Counted from the stretch's first letter, positions 34,591 through 43,740 are shown. The stretch is DNA of 64,000 nt from Aliisedimentitalea scapharcae (GCF_045277565.1 NZ_CP123584.1:1798001-1862000); one strand, 5' to 3'. The notes: generated by a model not told the origin, from the sequence alone. Numbers and translations: made by a program.

Positions 34591-34734
34591 TCGCTGCCAA
34601 AACGTAGGGGGCGCACCGGTGCCGCCTCTCCGCGGTGAAACCGTGCTGAAGTTGTGCCGAGCGCAGCATGATTGCCAGTTCAGGTATGCAGATCAGATGC
34701 GCCCCAAGGCGCGCCTGACTCCTGCGAAAAACAG

Positions 34735-35151
34735 CTATCCGTCTCGACCGGGTTCGTCCGGATTGCTGGAAAACACTGCAATCTTGTTTCCCTGAGGGTC
34801 GCGAAGATAGCCGACATAGAACTGCGGCCCATAGGCGTCACGAAAGCCCGGTTGACCCACATCAGACCCACCTGCGGCAAGCGCGGCTGCGTGAAGGGTG
34901 CGAACCTGCTCTTGATTGCACGCCTCGAAGGCAATCATGGTGCCATTGCCTGCCGACGCAGGACACCCATCAAAGGGTGATTTGACGTAGAAATCAACTG
35001 GGGCACCAGATTGCCCGGGGTGCCTGGGCAGAATATAACTCAGGTCCCCGTGATATTTCTCGAGCTGGTATCCAAGCGCAGGCAGGAACGCAGAATAAAA
35101 CTGTTCTGCGAGGGCGATGTCGTCAACGCCAACGGTCACGTAGGCAATCAT
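34735..35151 (-). CDS. VOC family (glyoxalase-like) protein
   Basis: A 138-residue vicinal oxygen chelate protein. It has the paired beta-alpha-beta modules: VTVGVDDIALAEQFYSAFLPALG in the first and FYVGYLRDPQGNKIAVF in the last strand. A metal-binding Glu/His set is only partly visible. Substrate unknown. AAGGACC precedes the ATG. Confidence 0.8.
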   Translation of the reverse strand: MIAYVTVGVDDIALAEQFYSAFLPALGYQLEKYHGDLSYILPRHPGQSGAPVDFYVKSPFDGCPASAGNGTMIAFEACNQEQVRTLHAAALAAGGSDVGQPGFRDAYGPQFYVGYLRDPQGNKIAVFSSNPDEPGRDG

Positions 35152-35486
35152 TCTGTGGGTCCTTCTCGCGGGGGCTGGTATCGGCGTAACGCGCTTGCCG
35201 CATCTTCACACGTCCATTCTGGATCAGGAGCGGCACAGCGACAGGGCGCGACGACACTGTGGGGCGGGCGGTGTCTGCCGCATACGGGGCCAGAGGCACG
35301 GTGACGCGACCACAGGCTGTTTCACACAGCATGAAAACTGGCCGTGTCGGATGACAGTCTGCGCAGGTGTCGCGGTTGGAATGGACATCGGCCTGTGGGC
35401 GTTTTCAACCAGGTTTGTGTGACAGTCGGGATGCGCAAGGATGTCGGGTTCTGGTGGCGTGCTTTTTGCGGAATACCCGAACAGGC
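35152..35486. other. Gap without a supported gene
   Basis: Two minus-strand open frames (35123-35332 and 35224-35490) lack ribosome sites and recognisable protein features. No hairpin terminator or repeat was seen. It may be a remnant or an untranslated region. Confidence 0.4.
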
Positions 35487-35951
35487 TCACGCGTTGATCT
35501 GTAACAGCAGGTCGCGCAGTTGCGGTTCATGCACCAGATTGGCGGCCACTTCTGCGGGCATCCATTGGCGTTCGCGTTGATGGCTTTCGGGATAGTTCGG
35601 TGACATGGTATTCACCGCGACCCGGTAGACATAGGTTTGTACCGGTTCGGCCGTACCATTGCCGCGCTTTTTGACATAGTCATAGGTGCCGATCGGGTCG
35701 GTCTGCGGATCGGCGGATTTCACACCGGCCTCTTCCCAGGCTTCCTGAAGGGCGCTTTGGGCGCCGTCCTTGCCTTTGATCGGCCAACCCTTGGGGATGA
35801 TCCAGCGACCGGTGCCCCGGCTGGTGATCATCAGAACATCCACGCCACTCTTGGTCTCGCGACAGCACAGCGCAGCAACCTGCACCGCCTTGGGACGTGA
35901 GATCATCGGCTTGAGAAGCTCCTCCCAAGCATGTGTCATGAATTTGACCAT
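35487..35951 (-). CDS. Nudix hydrolase
   Basis: A 154-residue Nudix enzyme. The Nudix box runs from GWPIKGKDG through AQSALQEAWEEAGV at about residues 56-78, matching G-x5-E-x7-REUxEExGU with the final EExG intact; position 6 is a lysine-rich variant. The preceding GRWIIPKGWP is typical of diphosphoinositol-polyphosphate or diadenosine-polyphosphate hydrolases. The exact substrate is not determinable. An AT-rich promoter region separates it from the divergent gnd. Confidence 0.88.
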   Translation of the reverse strand: MVKFMTHAWEELLKPMISRPKAVQVAALCCRETKSGVDVLMITSRGTGRWIIPKGWPIKGKDGAQSALQEAWEEAGVKSADPQTDPIGTYDYVKKRGNGTAEPVQTYVYRVAVNTMSPNYPESHQRERQWMPAEVAANLVHEPQLRDLLLQINA

Positions 35952-36000
35952 GGTTTGCGCCTGTGTTCGCCTTGCAACTTATGTCACTTTGATTAACTAG

Positions 36001-36012
36001 ATGTATATACAT
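36001..36012. promoter_or_regulatory. Perfect 12-bp palindrome upstream of the Nudix gene
   Basis: ATGTATATACAT in an AT-rich divergent intergenic region, 50 bases upstream of the Nudix start and 160 bases upstream of gnd. Candidate operator; no regulator identified. Confidence 0.3.
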
Positions 36013-36171
36013 ACGGAGAGGGCATTTGCCAAGGGTATTGGTGAATTCACGGTGTTTCTTTAACGTGTTTCGTGAAAATGTGCGGTTGGAATTGTCTTGG
36101 CCAAGGCCGAAAAACTGCACGCGAAGGCCGCATATTGGTCGATCTGGCCGTTTGAGAGGATTGCAGCAACA

Positions 36172-37572
36172 ATGAAAACGGCGCAGATCGGGATTTATGG
36201 TCTAGGGACCATGGGGCGGGCTCTTGCCCTGAACCTGGCGGAGCACGGGATTGTGACCGCCGTGGCCAATCGCGAAACGGATTGGATTGATCCGTTTGTC
36301 GAAGGGGCCAGCCATCTGGGCGAGAACCTGTTGCCAGCATATGATCTGGAGAGTTTTGTCAAACGTTTGGACACGCCGCGTACCGTGTTGTTCATGATCC
36401 CGTCGGGGCCCCCTCTGGATGTGATGCTGGATCACGTGCTGCCGTTGCTGGACGCCGGCGACATGGTGGTGGATGCGGGCAATGCCGATTTCAATGAAAC
36501 GGTGCGGCGCAGCGCCCGGGTTCAGGCTCTGGGTATCGACTATGTTGGCATGGGCGTGTCTGGCGGCGCGCGGGGCGCGCGCCATGGCCCGTCGATGATG
36601 GTCGGGGGGGATGATCACAGCTGGACCCGGCTGGCTCCCGTGTTGTGCCCGATCGCGGCCCGGTTCGAAGGGGACCCGTGTGTGGCGCACATGGGCCCGG
36701 ATGGGGCAGGGCATTTCGTCAAGACCGTGCACAATGGCATCGAATATGCCGACATGCAGATGATTGCGGAAATCTATGGGCTGCTGCGGGATGGCGGCGG
36801 CTGGGATGCGCCCGCAATTGGCCAGTTGTTTCGTGCCTGGAGCGGTGGACCTTTGGCGTCCTTTTTGGTGGATGTGACGGCAATCGCGCTGGCGGCAATG
36901 GACGAGGAGACACACCAGCCATTGGTGGATGTGATCCTGGACAAGGCGGGTCAAAAGGGAACCGGGCGCTGGAGCGTGATCGAAGCACTCAAGCTGGGGC
37001 AGTCGGCCTCGACCATCGAAGGTGCCGTGGGTGCGCGGGCGTGGTCGGCAGCCCTGGACGTGCGTCGGACAGCGGCCGATGTGTTGCCGGGAACCTCGGT
37101 GGTCGGCGGATTGCCCGGGGCGCATGTGTTGGAGCGGGCCCTGCTCGCGGGGCGGATCCTGTCGCACGCTCAGGGGTTCGACATTCTTCGGGCAGCGTCC
37201 CAGGAGCACGCATGGGATTTGGACCTGGCCCGGATTGCCGAAATATGGCGCGCGGGATGCATTTTGCGGTCCGATCTGCTCAGCGACATCGCAAAATCAC
37301 TGGCAGCGGACCCGCCGCAGGGGCAATTGGTTTTGGCACCTGGAATGGTGGCGCTGTTGGATCAAAGTGTTCCCGCATTGCGTCAGGTCGTCGGCGCAGC
37401 TGTGCAGACCGGTTTGCCGGTTCCGGCCTTGTCGGCGGCGCTGGCCTGGTATGACAGTCTGCGCCAGGCCAGAGGCAACGCCAATCTGATCCAGGCGCAA
37501 CGTGACGTCTTTGGGTCGCATGGGTTTGAACGGATTGACAAAACTGGCCGGTTCAATGGGGAATGGGGCTAA
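36172..37572 (+). CDS. gnd: 6-phosphogluconate dehydrogenase, decarboxylating
   Basis: A 466-residue NADP enzyme of the pentose phosphate pathway that yields ribulose-5-phosphate and CO2. The Rossmann GLGTMG occurs at residues 8-13, then VGMGVSGGARGARHGPSMM for substrate binding. The catalytic block KTVHNGIEYADMQMIAE includes the lysine and asparagine, and the C-terminal SYGSHGFERID-type ending is seen as GSHGFERID. ATG 36172 gives the family start MKTAQIG. It is followed by an SDR gene 30 bases on. Confidence 0.94.
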   Translation: MKTAQIGIYGLGTMGRALALNLAEHGIVTAVANRETDWIDPFVEGASHLGENLLPAYDLESFVKRLDTPRTVLFMIPSGPPLDVMLDHVLPLLDAGDMVVDAGNADFNETVRRSARVQALGIDYVGMGVSGGARGARHGPSMMVGGDDHSWTRLAPVLCPIAARFEGDPCVAHMGPDGAGHFVKTVHNGIEYADMQMIAEIYGLLRDGGGWDAPAIGQLFRAWSGGPLASFLVDVTAIALAAMDEETHQPLVDVILDKAGQKGTGRWSVIEALKLGQSASTIEGAVGARAWSAALDVRRTAADVLPGTSVVGGLPGAHVLERALLAGRILSHAQGFDILRAASQEHAWDLDLARIAEIWRAGCILRSDLLSDIAKSLAADPPQGQLVLAPGMVALLDQSVPALRQVVGAAVQTGLPVPALSAALAWYDSLRQARGNANLIQAQRDVFGSHGFERIDKTGRFNGEWG

Positions 37573-37602
37573 AGCGTCTGTAACCCGGGGAAATATGGCA
37601 TC

Positions 37603-38352
37603 ATGAAAACCGCATTGATTACAGGAGCCGCGCGTGGAATCGGCCTGGCCACGGCCAAGGGGCTGGCCGGTGACGGCTGGCGAGTGGCAATGCTGGATCG
37701 CGATAGCCAGGCGCTGACCGAGGCCGTCGCGCAGATTGAAGGCGCTGTGCGGATCGACGCGGATGTGTCCGTCCCAGAAGACGTAAGGCGCGTGGTAACA
37801 GAAATTACCGCAGGCTTTGGGCGGCTGGACGGATTGGTCAACAATGCAGGGGTGGCCGATTTTGGGCCAATCCGCGACACCAGTTTCGAACGCTGGCGTC
37901 GCGTTATGGAAACCAATCTGGATGGTCCATTCCTGATGACACAGGCGTTCACAGATCTGCTGGCCGACAATGGCGGCGGAGCGGTGGTCAACATTACGTC
38001 GATTTCGGGCCTCAGGGCCAGCACGTTGCGGGTCGCCTATGGAACGTCCAAGGCCGGGTTGGCACAGCTGACCTTGCAGCAGGCGGTCGAGTTGGGGGAC
38101 CTGGGAATTCGGGTCAACGCGGTGGCACCGGGGCCGGTAGCGACCAAGCTGGCGATGGCAGTGCACAGCCAGGACATTATTGACGCCTACCACGATGCGA
38201 TCCCGCTGAACCGATATGGCACCGAAGATGAAATTGCTGCAGCCGTGATGTTTCTGCTGGGGGACAAGGCCAGTTTTGTCACCGGTCAGATCCTGGCTGC
38301 CGACGGCGGATTCGAGGCGGCCGGAATAGGCCTTCCGTCCTTGCGCGGCTAA
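37603..38352 (+). CDS. SDR family oxidoreductase
   Basis: A 249-residue short-chain dehydrogenase. The cofactor motif is TGAARGIG, with NNAG at about residue 82, catalytic Ser in ITSISG, and YGTSK (Tyr/Lys pair) at about residue 146-150. D in LDRDSQ after the second strand suggests NAD preference, as inference. Neighbour gnd hints at sugar acid metabolism, possibly gluconate-type interconversion, but this is not proven. Confidence 0.88.
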   Translation: MKTALITGAARGIGLATAKGLAGDGWRVAMLDRDSQALTEAVAQIEGAVRIDADVSVPEDVRRVVTEITAGFGRLDGLVNNAGVADFGPIRDTSFERWRRVMETNLDGPFLMTQAFTDLLADNGGGAVVNITSISGLRASTLRVAYGTSKAGLAQLTLQQAVELGDLGIRVNAVAPGPVATKLAMAVHSQDIIDAYHDAIPLNRYGTEDEIAAAVMFLLGDKASFVTGQILAADGGFEAAGIGLPSLRG

Positions 38353-38364
38353 CACCCCCGCAGT

Positions 38365-38466
38365 GCTCCCGCCCGGTCTTGCCGCATCTGCGATGCGTCT
38401 GCGACCAGTTGGGCCTGGCAGCGCGCATGGCGCGCTGTGGTCGCGCCTGTGGCAGATGATCGGGCG
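38365..38466 (+). repeat. Structured repeat R3, copy c
   Basis: GCTCCCGCCCG, 32 bases with hairpin CGCATC-TGC-GATGCG, then GTTGGGC and a stem CAGCGCGC-ATG-GCGCGCTG. A closing segment pairs loosely with the start (GCAGATGATCGGGCGG). Weaker in sequence than copies a and b but identical in spacing. Confidence 0.55.
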
Positions 38467-38474
38467 GAGGAAGT

Positions 38475-38498
38475 GTAGGGTGTGTGCTTGCACGCACC
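38475..38498 (+). repeat. Short palindromic repeat R4, copy a
   Basis: GTAGGG followed by GTGTGTGC-TT-GCACGCACC, a hairpin with one G-T pair. An inverted copy occurs at 47709-47732 with perfect pairing. Located between the SDR gene and the hrpB 3' end. Confidence 0.7.
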
Positions 38499-38515
38499 GA
38501 TCGGTTGGGACGGCA

Positions 38516-40972
38516 TTATTTGCGGGGTTTGGCCCGTAGGGTCGGATCCGCCTGGGTCGGATCGTCGGGCCAGGGGTGTTTGGGATACTGCGCGCGCATG
38601 TCCTTGCGCACATCTTCATAGGAACCGACCCAGAATCCCGGCAGGTCCCGGGTGATCTGGATCGGGCGTCGGGCTGGCGACAACAATGTCACCTTGAGCG
38701 CAACGCCACCGCTGGTTGGATGTTGCGTGACGCCGAACATCTCCTGCAAACGCACCGAAATCTCGGGTCCGCCATCGCCGTAATCAATTGGAACCTTGCG
38801 CCCCAGGGGGGTAACGAAACTGCCCGGTGCGGCCCTGTCGATCAGCTGGGTCTGCTCCCAGCTGAGGGATGCGCGCAGGGCGGGGAGCAGGTCAAAGCGT
38901 TTCCAATCCTCACCTGACCGCACACCGGTCAGCATGGGCAACAGCCACGCTTCCAGGCGGGCCAGCAACCCATCTGTGGTGAAATCCGGCAGATCGTGCC
39001 CTTCGGCACGCACCAACTCGACACGTCGCGCCAACCGCGCCGCGGCCCCATCCAGCCGCAGCCCCAGATCGCGCACACCATCCAGCATGGCAACCGCGAC
39101 CTGATCGGCAGGAACATCCTTCCAGATCCGATCATCCAGCACGATGGCTCCCAGACGTTCCTGAGTGCGCGACAACACCCGACGCTCGCGTTTGGACCAG
39201 CTACAGGCGTTGACCCAGGCGATGTGATCGCCAAACAGATCATGGATCTCTGCGAGATCAATGCGCGTGGCCAGCCGAATGCGGGATTCGCGCGGATTGC
39301 CATCGGTATCCAGTGCCACCAGGAACGGGGTGGCGGCCAACGGGTCGCCATTCTCAAGCATCGCACCTTTGCCACCAGATAGGACGAAACGGGCGTCTGC
39401 GCCCTTGCGGCGCTGGGCGATCCGATCAGGGTAGGCCAGCGCCGCCATCGCGGCCCAGCTCATCCGATCTGCAGATGTCCGGGTTCTGGATTGAAGCCGC
39501 TTGGCCTCGGCCCGAATACGCTCGATGGCACCTCGATCTGCCTGAAAGGGGCGTTCGCGTGCAAATCGGTCCGGATCCCGCAGCGCTTCGAGTCGCAGGG
39601 TCAGATCACTGGGGGCACCACGCAACGGGTCGCGATCCGCCAAAAGCGCTGCCAGCATGGCGGCCTGCGGCCCGGCGTGGTGCAACATGTGGGCCAGACG
39701 CGGGTGCAGCGGGAGCTGTGCCAGCGCGCGCCCGTGTTTTGTGATGTGACCGACATGATCCAGGGCCCCAAGCATTTTCAGCAGTTCGACCGCCTCTGAC
39801 AAAGCGCCGACAGGTGGCGGTGTCAAAAACGGCAGATCGCCCGGTGCCGCTCCCCATTGTGCCAGCTCGAGCGCCAGTCCGGTCAAATCCGCCGCCTCGA
39901 TCTCGGCCGGCGGAAAGGCGGCCAAGGCACCTTCTTCTCCCTTGGTCCACAATCGGTAACAGATCCCTTCGGCCACACGCCCGGCCCGGCCTGTGCGCTG
40001 GGTGGATTCGGCCCGGGTCACCCGTTCGGTGACCAGTCGGGACATCCCAGAGCCAGGATCAAATCTGGCGCGCCGTGCCAGTCCCATGTCGATGACCACT
40101 CGCACGTCCTGAATGGTGAGAGAGGTTTCGGCAATCGCGGTGGCAAGCACCACCTTGCGCCCTGATTTGGCGGGCTGGATTGCAGCGCGTTGTTTGGCAA
40201 AGGGCAGGGCACCGAACAGGGGATGCAGGCTGCAATGCTGGGGCAATCGCGCTGCCAACGCCTTTTCTGCCCGCCTGATCTCACCTTCGCCCGGGAGAAA
40301 CACCAACAGGCCGCCGCCACTCTGGCGGGTGTCCCGTTCGGCCTGGACCACAAGATCGACCAGCGCATCCAGCCTGCGCGCGCGTGCGCTCAGCGGCGCA
40401 TCCAGCCAACGGATGTCCACCGGATAGGCCCGCCCCTGGGAGGTGATCAGAGCTGCGGCCATCAGTGCGCCGACCGGTCCGGCATCCAGCGTGGCGGACA
40501 TCACCAGCAGGAGCAGATCGTCACGCAGCGCCTCGGCCACTTCCAGACACAGCGCCAGACCCAGATCCGCGTTCAAAGACCGTTCGTGGAATTCGTCAAA
40601 GATCACAGCGCCAATACCCGGCAACTCGGGATCCGATTGCAGCATCCGGGTCAGGATGCCTTCGGTGACCACTTCGATCTTCGTCGCTTTGGAAACCTTG
40701 GCCTCGCCGCGGATCCGATAGCCCACAGTCTGCCCCACCGGCTCCCCCAGCGTTTCTGCCATGCGCTCGGCGGCGCTGCGGGCGGCCAGGCGTCGGGGTT
40801 CCAGCATCACGATGCGACCGGTGGTCACTTTGGCCTCCAGCATGGCCAACGGCACGACCGTGGTTTTGCCCGCGCCAGGGGGGGCTTGCAAAACGGCGCG
40901 CCCGTGGTCCCGAAGTGTCTGGGTCAGCTCGGACAGGACGGCGGCGATGGGGAGGTTGCTCTTCATGCTCAT
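38516..40972 (-). CDS. hrpB: ATP-dependent helicase HrpB
   Basis: An 818-residue DEAH-type RNA/DNA helicase. Walker A is APPGAGKTT, motif II is DEFHERS, and motif VI is QRTGRAGRV. It also has the HrpB-specific C-terminal domain with RYWSYEDVRKDMR-type ending seen as VGSYEDVRKDMRAQYPKHPWPDDP. The cellular role is poorly known. The start is at 40972 or 40966 (MSMKSN); an upstream in-frame ATG at 41005 adds eleven residues and lacks a ribosome site. Confidence 0.92.
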   Translation of the reverse strand: MSMKSNLPIAAVLSELTQTLRDHGRAVLQAPPGAGKTTVVPLAMLEAKVTTGRIVMLEPRRLAARSAAERMAETLGEPVGQTVGYRIRGEAKVSKATKIEVVTEGILTRMLQSDPELPGIGAVIFDEFHERSLNADLGLALCLEVAEALRDDLLLLVMSATLDAGPVGALMAAALITSQGRAYPVDIRWLDAPLSARARRLDALVDLVVQAERDTRQSGGGLLVFLPGEGEIRRAEKALAARLPQHCSLHPLFGALPFAKQRAAIQPAKSGRKVVLATAIAETSLTIQDVRVVIDMGLARRARFDPGSGMSRLVTERVTRAESTQRTGRAGRVAEGICYRLWTKGEEGALAAFPPAEIEAADLTGLALELAQWGAAPGDLPFLTPPPVGALSEAVELLKMLGALDHVGHITKHGRALAQLPLHPRLAHMLHHAGPQAAMLAALLADRDPLRGAPSDLTLRLEALRDPDRFARERPFQADRGAIERIRAEAKRLQSRTRTSADRMSWAAMAALAYPDRIAQRRKGADARFVLSGGKGAMLENGDPLAATPFLVALDTDGNPRESRIRLATRIDLAEIHDLFGDHIAWVNACSWSKRERRVLSRTQERLGAIVLDDRIWKDVPADQVAVAMLDGVRDLGLRLDGAAARLARRVELVRAEGHDLPDFTTDGLLARLEAWLLPMLTGVRSGEDWKRFDLLPALRASLSWEQTQLIDRAAPGSFVTPLGRKVPIDYGDGGPEISVRLQEMFGVTQHPTSGGVALKVTLLSPARRPIQITRDLPGFWVGSYEDVRKDMRAQYPKHPWPDDPTQADPTLRAKPRK

Positions 40973-41127
40973 CTTATCGCGGATGGCGGGCAGGAGGTCC
41001 AGCAATCGCGCCGCCGTTTCTGTGCGCGGGCGGAGACCACAGGCCGCACCGAAAGGGGGATCAAGAGACTGGACTTTGGCCCCGCCCCTGCGTCATCTAT
41101 GGCGACCAGAATTTCGGAAAGACGCGC

Positions 41128-42108
41128 ATGATGAACATTGAAGAGCTGAGCCAGAAGATTTTGAACGGAGACCGCCGGGCATTGGCACGGGCGATCACTC
41201 TTGTGGAAAGCGGACGCAGCGACCATCGCGAACAGGCCAGCGCGCTGTTGGCTGACCTGGCAACACATCGCCGGCAGGCCCTGCGCATCGGGTTGTCGGG
41301 AACGCCGGGCGTTGGGAAATCCACCTTTATCGAAAGCTTTGGCATGTTTCTCATCGCCCAGGGCCTGCGGGTGGCTGTTCTGGCGGTCGATCCCAGTTCG
41401 GCCCGATCTGGTGGGTCCATCCTGGGTGACAAGACCCGGATGGAGCGGCTCACACGGGAACGTGCGGCCTTTATCCGGCCGTCGCCCAGTCAAAGCCATC
41501 TGGGCGGCGTTGCGCGCCGTTCGCGCGAAGGGGTGGCGCTGTGCGAGGCTGCCGGGTTCGACGTCGTTCTGATCGAAACCGTGGGGGTTGGGCAGTCGGA
41601 AACCGTGGTGGCGGAAATGTCCGATCTGTTCCTGTTGCTGCTCGCCCCTGCGGGTGGGGATGAATTGCAGGGCGTCAAACGCGGCATCATGGAAATGGCT
41701 GACCTGATTCTGGTGAACAAGGCCGATGGTGCCCTGAAACCCGTCGCGACCCGCACCTGTGCGGATTATGCAGGCGCGCTGCGTCTTTTGCGCAAACGGC
41801 CGCAGGACCCGGAAGGCTACCCCAAGGCGATGATGGTTTCGGCCATCGAAGAGCAGGGGCTGAGCGATGCCTGGGACGAAATGCAGACGCTGACCAGCTG
41901 GCGGCGCGAAAACGGCCATTGGGACCAGCGCCGGGCCGATCAGGCGCAATATTGGTTTGATCAGGAGGTTCGCCAGGCTTTGTTGGCCAAACTGGATACG
42001 TCGGCCGTGCGCGGTCGGATGGCTGAATTGGCGGCAAACGTGGCAGCAGGCGAGCAAAGCCCGTCAGCGGCGGCGCAGGTGATGCTGGCTGAGCTGGGCG
42101 CGTCCTGA
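41128..42108 (+). CDS. meaB: Methylmalonyl-CoA mutase-associated GTPase MeaB
   Basis: A 326-residue G3E GTPase that protects and reloads adenosylcobalamin-dependent methylmalonyl-CoA mutase. Walker A is GTPGVGKST, VDPSSARSGGSILGDKTRM is the family block, Switch II is ETVGVGQSE, and NKADG gives base specificity. ATG 41128 follows GGAAAG. The epimerase gene earlier in the window and the cobQ gene later fit a B12-dependent methylmalonyl-CoA pathway. Confidence 0.94.
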   Translation: MMNIEELSQKILNGDRRALARAITLVESGRSDHREQASALLADLATHRRQALRIGLSGTPGVGKSTFIESFGMFLIAQGLRVAVLAVDPSSARSGGSILGDKTRMERLTRERAAFIRPSPSQSHLGGVARRSREGVALCEAAGFDVVLIETVGVGQSETVVAEMSDLFLLLLAPAGGDELQGVKRGIMEMADLILVNKADGALKPVATRTCADYAGALRLLRKRPQDPEGYPKAMMVSAIEEQGLSDAWDEMQTLTSWRRENGHWDQRRADQAQYWFDQEVRQALLAKLDTSAVRGRMAELAANVAAGEQSPSAAAQVMLAELGAS

Positions 42109-42144
42109 CGGCGTCATTTCGTCTCAAAAACTGTTCCCAAAGGC

Positions 42145-42168
42145 ATGGCCCCCCTGGGGCCATTTCTA
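42145..42168 (+). terminator. Terminator after meaB
   Basis: ATGGCCCC at 42145-42152 pairs with GGGGCCAT at 42156-42163, followed by TTCTAT. It starts 37 bases past the meaB stop. Confidence 0.7.
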
Positions 42169-42250
42169 TATGAAGGGCGGCGACTCGTCGTGGTGAAACC
42201 CAATTCTTGCTGCGGCGTGACGGATGCGTGACAAATCCGTGGCATATGGC

Positions 42251-42279
42251 TTGACCCTGACCGCGATTCCTCCTAAACG
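42251..42279 (+). promoter_or_regulatory. Likely sigma70-type promoter of rpmB
   Basis: TTGACC at 42251-42256 and TAAACG at 42274-42279 are separated by 17 bases, about 106 bases upstream of the rpmB start. Confidence 0.5.
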
Positions 42280-42295
42280 CATCCAACCAGTTTTC

Positions 42296-42318
42296 GGGCG
42301 CAGCCAATGGCAGCGCCC
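42296..42318 (+). promoter_or_regulatory. Hairpin in the rpmB leader
   Basis: GGGCGC-A-GCC-AAT-GGC-A-GCGCCC: nine base pairs interrupted by one symmetric A-A mismatch. It sits between the putative promoter and the rpmB start. It could be a ribosomal-protein leader structure or a stability element. Confidence 0.4.
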
Positions 42319-42384
42319 CTTGTGATTTGGCATTCGATTCGGACTGACCCCGCGCCGGTGCCTCTAGAACGAAGGAAGATGAAT

Positions 42385-42675
42385 ATGTCGCGCCGTTGCG
42401 AATTGACCGGAAAAGGCCCGATGACTGGCAACAATGTCAGCCATGCGAAAAACAGAACTCGTCGTCGGTTTCTGCCGAACCTGAACGATGTGACCCTGCA
42501 GTCGGAAACCCTGGGTCGTGGCGTCAAGCTGCGCATCTCGGCCGCCGCTCTGCGCTCGGTCGATCACCGTGGTGGTCTGGACGCATTCCTGGCCAAGGCA
42601 AAAGACGACGAACTGTCGGCTGCCGCGCTGAAAGTGAAAAAAGAGATCGCCAAGGCTGCAACCGCCGAAGCTTGA
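42385..42675 (+). CDS. rpmB: 50S ribosomal protein L28
   Basis: A 96-residue ribosomal protein of the large subunit. The signature is MSRRCELTGKGPMTGNNVSH followed by KNRTRRRFLPNL. The ATG at 42385 is used because GGAAG is then seven bases away; the in-frame ATG at 42379 is too close to it. C-terminal Ala/Lys-rich helix. Monocistronic with its own leader. Confidence 0.97.
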   Translation: MSRRCELTGKGPMTGNNVSHAKNRTRRRFLPNLNDVTLQSETLGRGVKLRISAAALRSVDHRGGLDAFLAKAKDDELSAAALKVKKEIAKAATAEA

Positions 42676-42840
42676 TCGCTTTTACCATTCCGAATAGCTG
42701 ACGCCGTGCACCTGCTGCGCGGCGTTTTGCGTTGTGGCGGGGGCGATGGGTGGCGGCGTTTCGCGCATGAGGCGGCGGGGCGCTCTGCCGCAGCCGTTGG
42801 GGTTGCAGAGGCTGCCTGACAGAGTCATATCTGGCGCGAC

Positions 42841-43200
42841 ATGCACAGGCTTTGCACATATCTGGCACAGATCCTTGCCCTGACGCTCACGCTGAGTCTG
42901 GTCGCGACCGGACACAGTGCGGCGTCCATGCGGACGATGAGTGACGCCACCGGTCAGATGGTGATCTGTACCGGAACCGGCCCCGAGATTGTCTATGTGG
43001 ATGCGGAGGGGCAACCGACATCACCGCCCCATATCTGTCCGGAATGTGTGCAGAACCTGATGGTGTCCGCAGAGCCTCCGGTCCCTTTTGATCTGCCACA
43101 ATCCGTTGCGGGGCAGGCTTTTGGGCCGGATGTGGTGTTGCCGTCTCTGACCGCGTTCCACCTGGAAGCCACTGCACGGGCACCTCCGGCCCGTGTCTGA
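42841..43200 (+). CDS. DUF2946-like secreted protein
   Basis: A 119-residue protein with an N-terminal signal or anchor helix (residues 7-24). It then has VICTGTGPEIVYVD and PHICPECVQN, a conserved cysteine set. Related short proteins often neighbour copper genes, and the PCu(A)C chaperone gene follows 57 bases later. A periplasmic copper-related role is therefore likely but inferred. The ribosome site at 42841 is weak. Confidence 0.65.
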   Translation: MHRLCTYLAQILALTLTLSLVATGHSAASMRTMSDATGQMVICTGTGPEIVYVDAEGQPTSPPHICPECVQNLMVSAEPPVPFDLPQSVAGQAFGPDVVLPSLTAFHLEATARAPPARV

Positions 43201-43257
43201 TCTGTTCCCACCCGATTTTTCGAACTATTCAGACCAACCTCTGTGAGGAGAACGACG

Positions 43258-43740
43258 ATGTCTTTCAAAACTCTTATCTGTGTTACCGCTGCTGCTGTCA
43301 CGATTGCCGGCGCAACCTACGCCGAAGGCATGATGAAGATCATGGACCCCTATGCCCGGTCCGCCCGTGAAAATGCGCCCACTGGGGCGGCGTTCATGGG
43401 AGTCATGAACATGACGGGCCAGGATGATGTGCTGATCGGGGCCAGTTCGGATATTGCCAAACGGGTCGAGCTGCACACCCATATCGACGCTGGAAATGGC
43501 GTGATGCAGATGCGCCACGACGAAGACGGGTTCCCGATTGCGGCGGGCGAAACCCATATGCTGCAGCGGGGCGGCGATCATGTGATGTTCATGGGGCTGA
43601 CCAAATCGCTGGTGCAGGGCGAAACCATCAGCGTCACCCTGACCTTTGAGAAGGCAGGTGACATGATTGTCGAAATTCCCGTGGATTCAGAACGTCAGGC
43701 CGAACATGGCATGAAACACGGCGAGATGGACAACAACTGA
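43258..43740 (+). CDS. Periplasmic copper chaperone PCu(A)C
   Basis: A 160-residue protein with a signal peptide (cleavage near TYA-EG, residue 22). The copper-binding His/Met motif is seen as HTHID, MQMRHDEDG, THMLQRGGDHVMFMGL; the M and H ligands are spaced as in PCu(A)C. It delivers Cu(I) to cytochrome oxidase. A His/Met-rich tail (EHGMKHGEMDN) adds ligands. GAGGAG precedes ATG 43258. Confidence 0.9.
   Translation: MSFKTLICVTAAAVTIAGATYAEGMMKIMDPYARSARENAPTGAAFMGVMNMTGQDDVLIGASSDIAKRVELHTHIDAGNGVMQMRHDEDGFPIAAGETHMLQRGGDHVMFMGLTKSLVQGETISVTLTFEKAGDMIVEIPVDSERQAEHGMKHGEMDNN

Noticed and set aside
35224..35490. 88-codon minus-strand open frame
   Set aside because: No ribosome site and random-looking composition; overlaps another equally poor frame.
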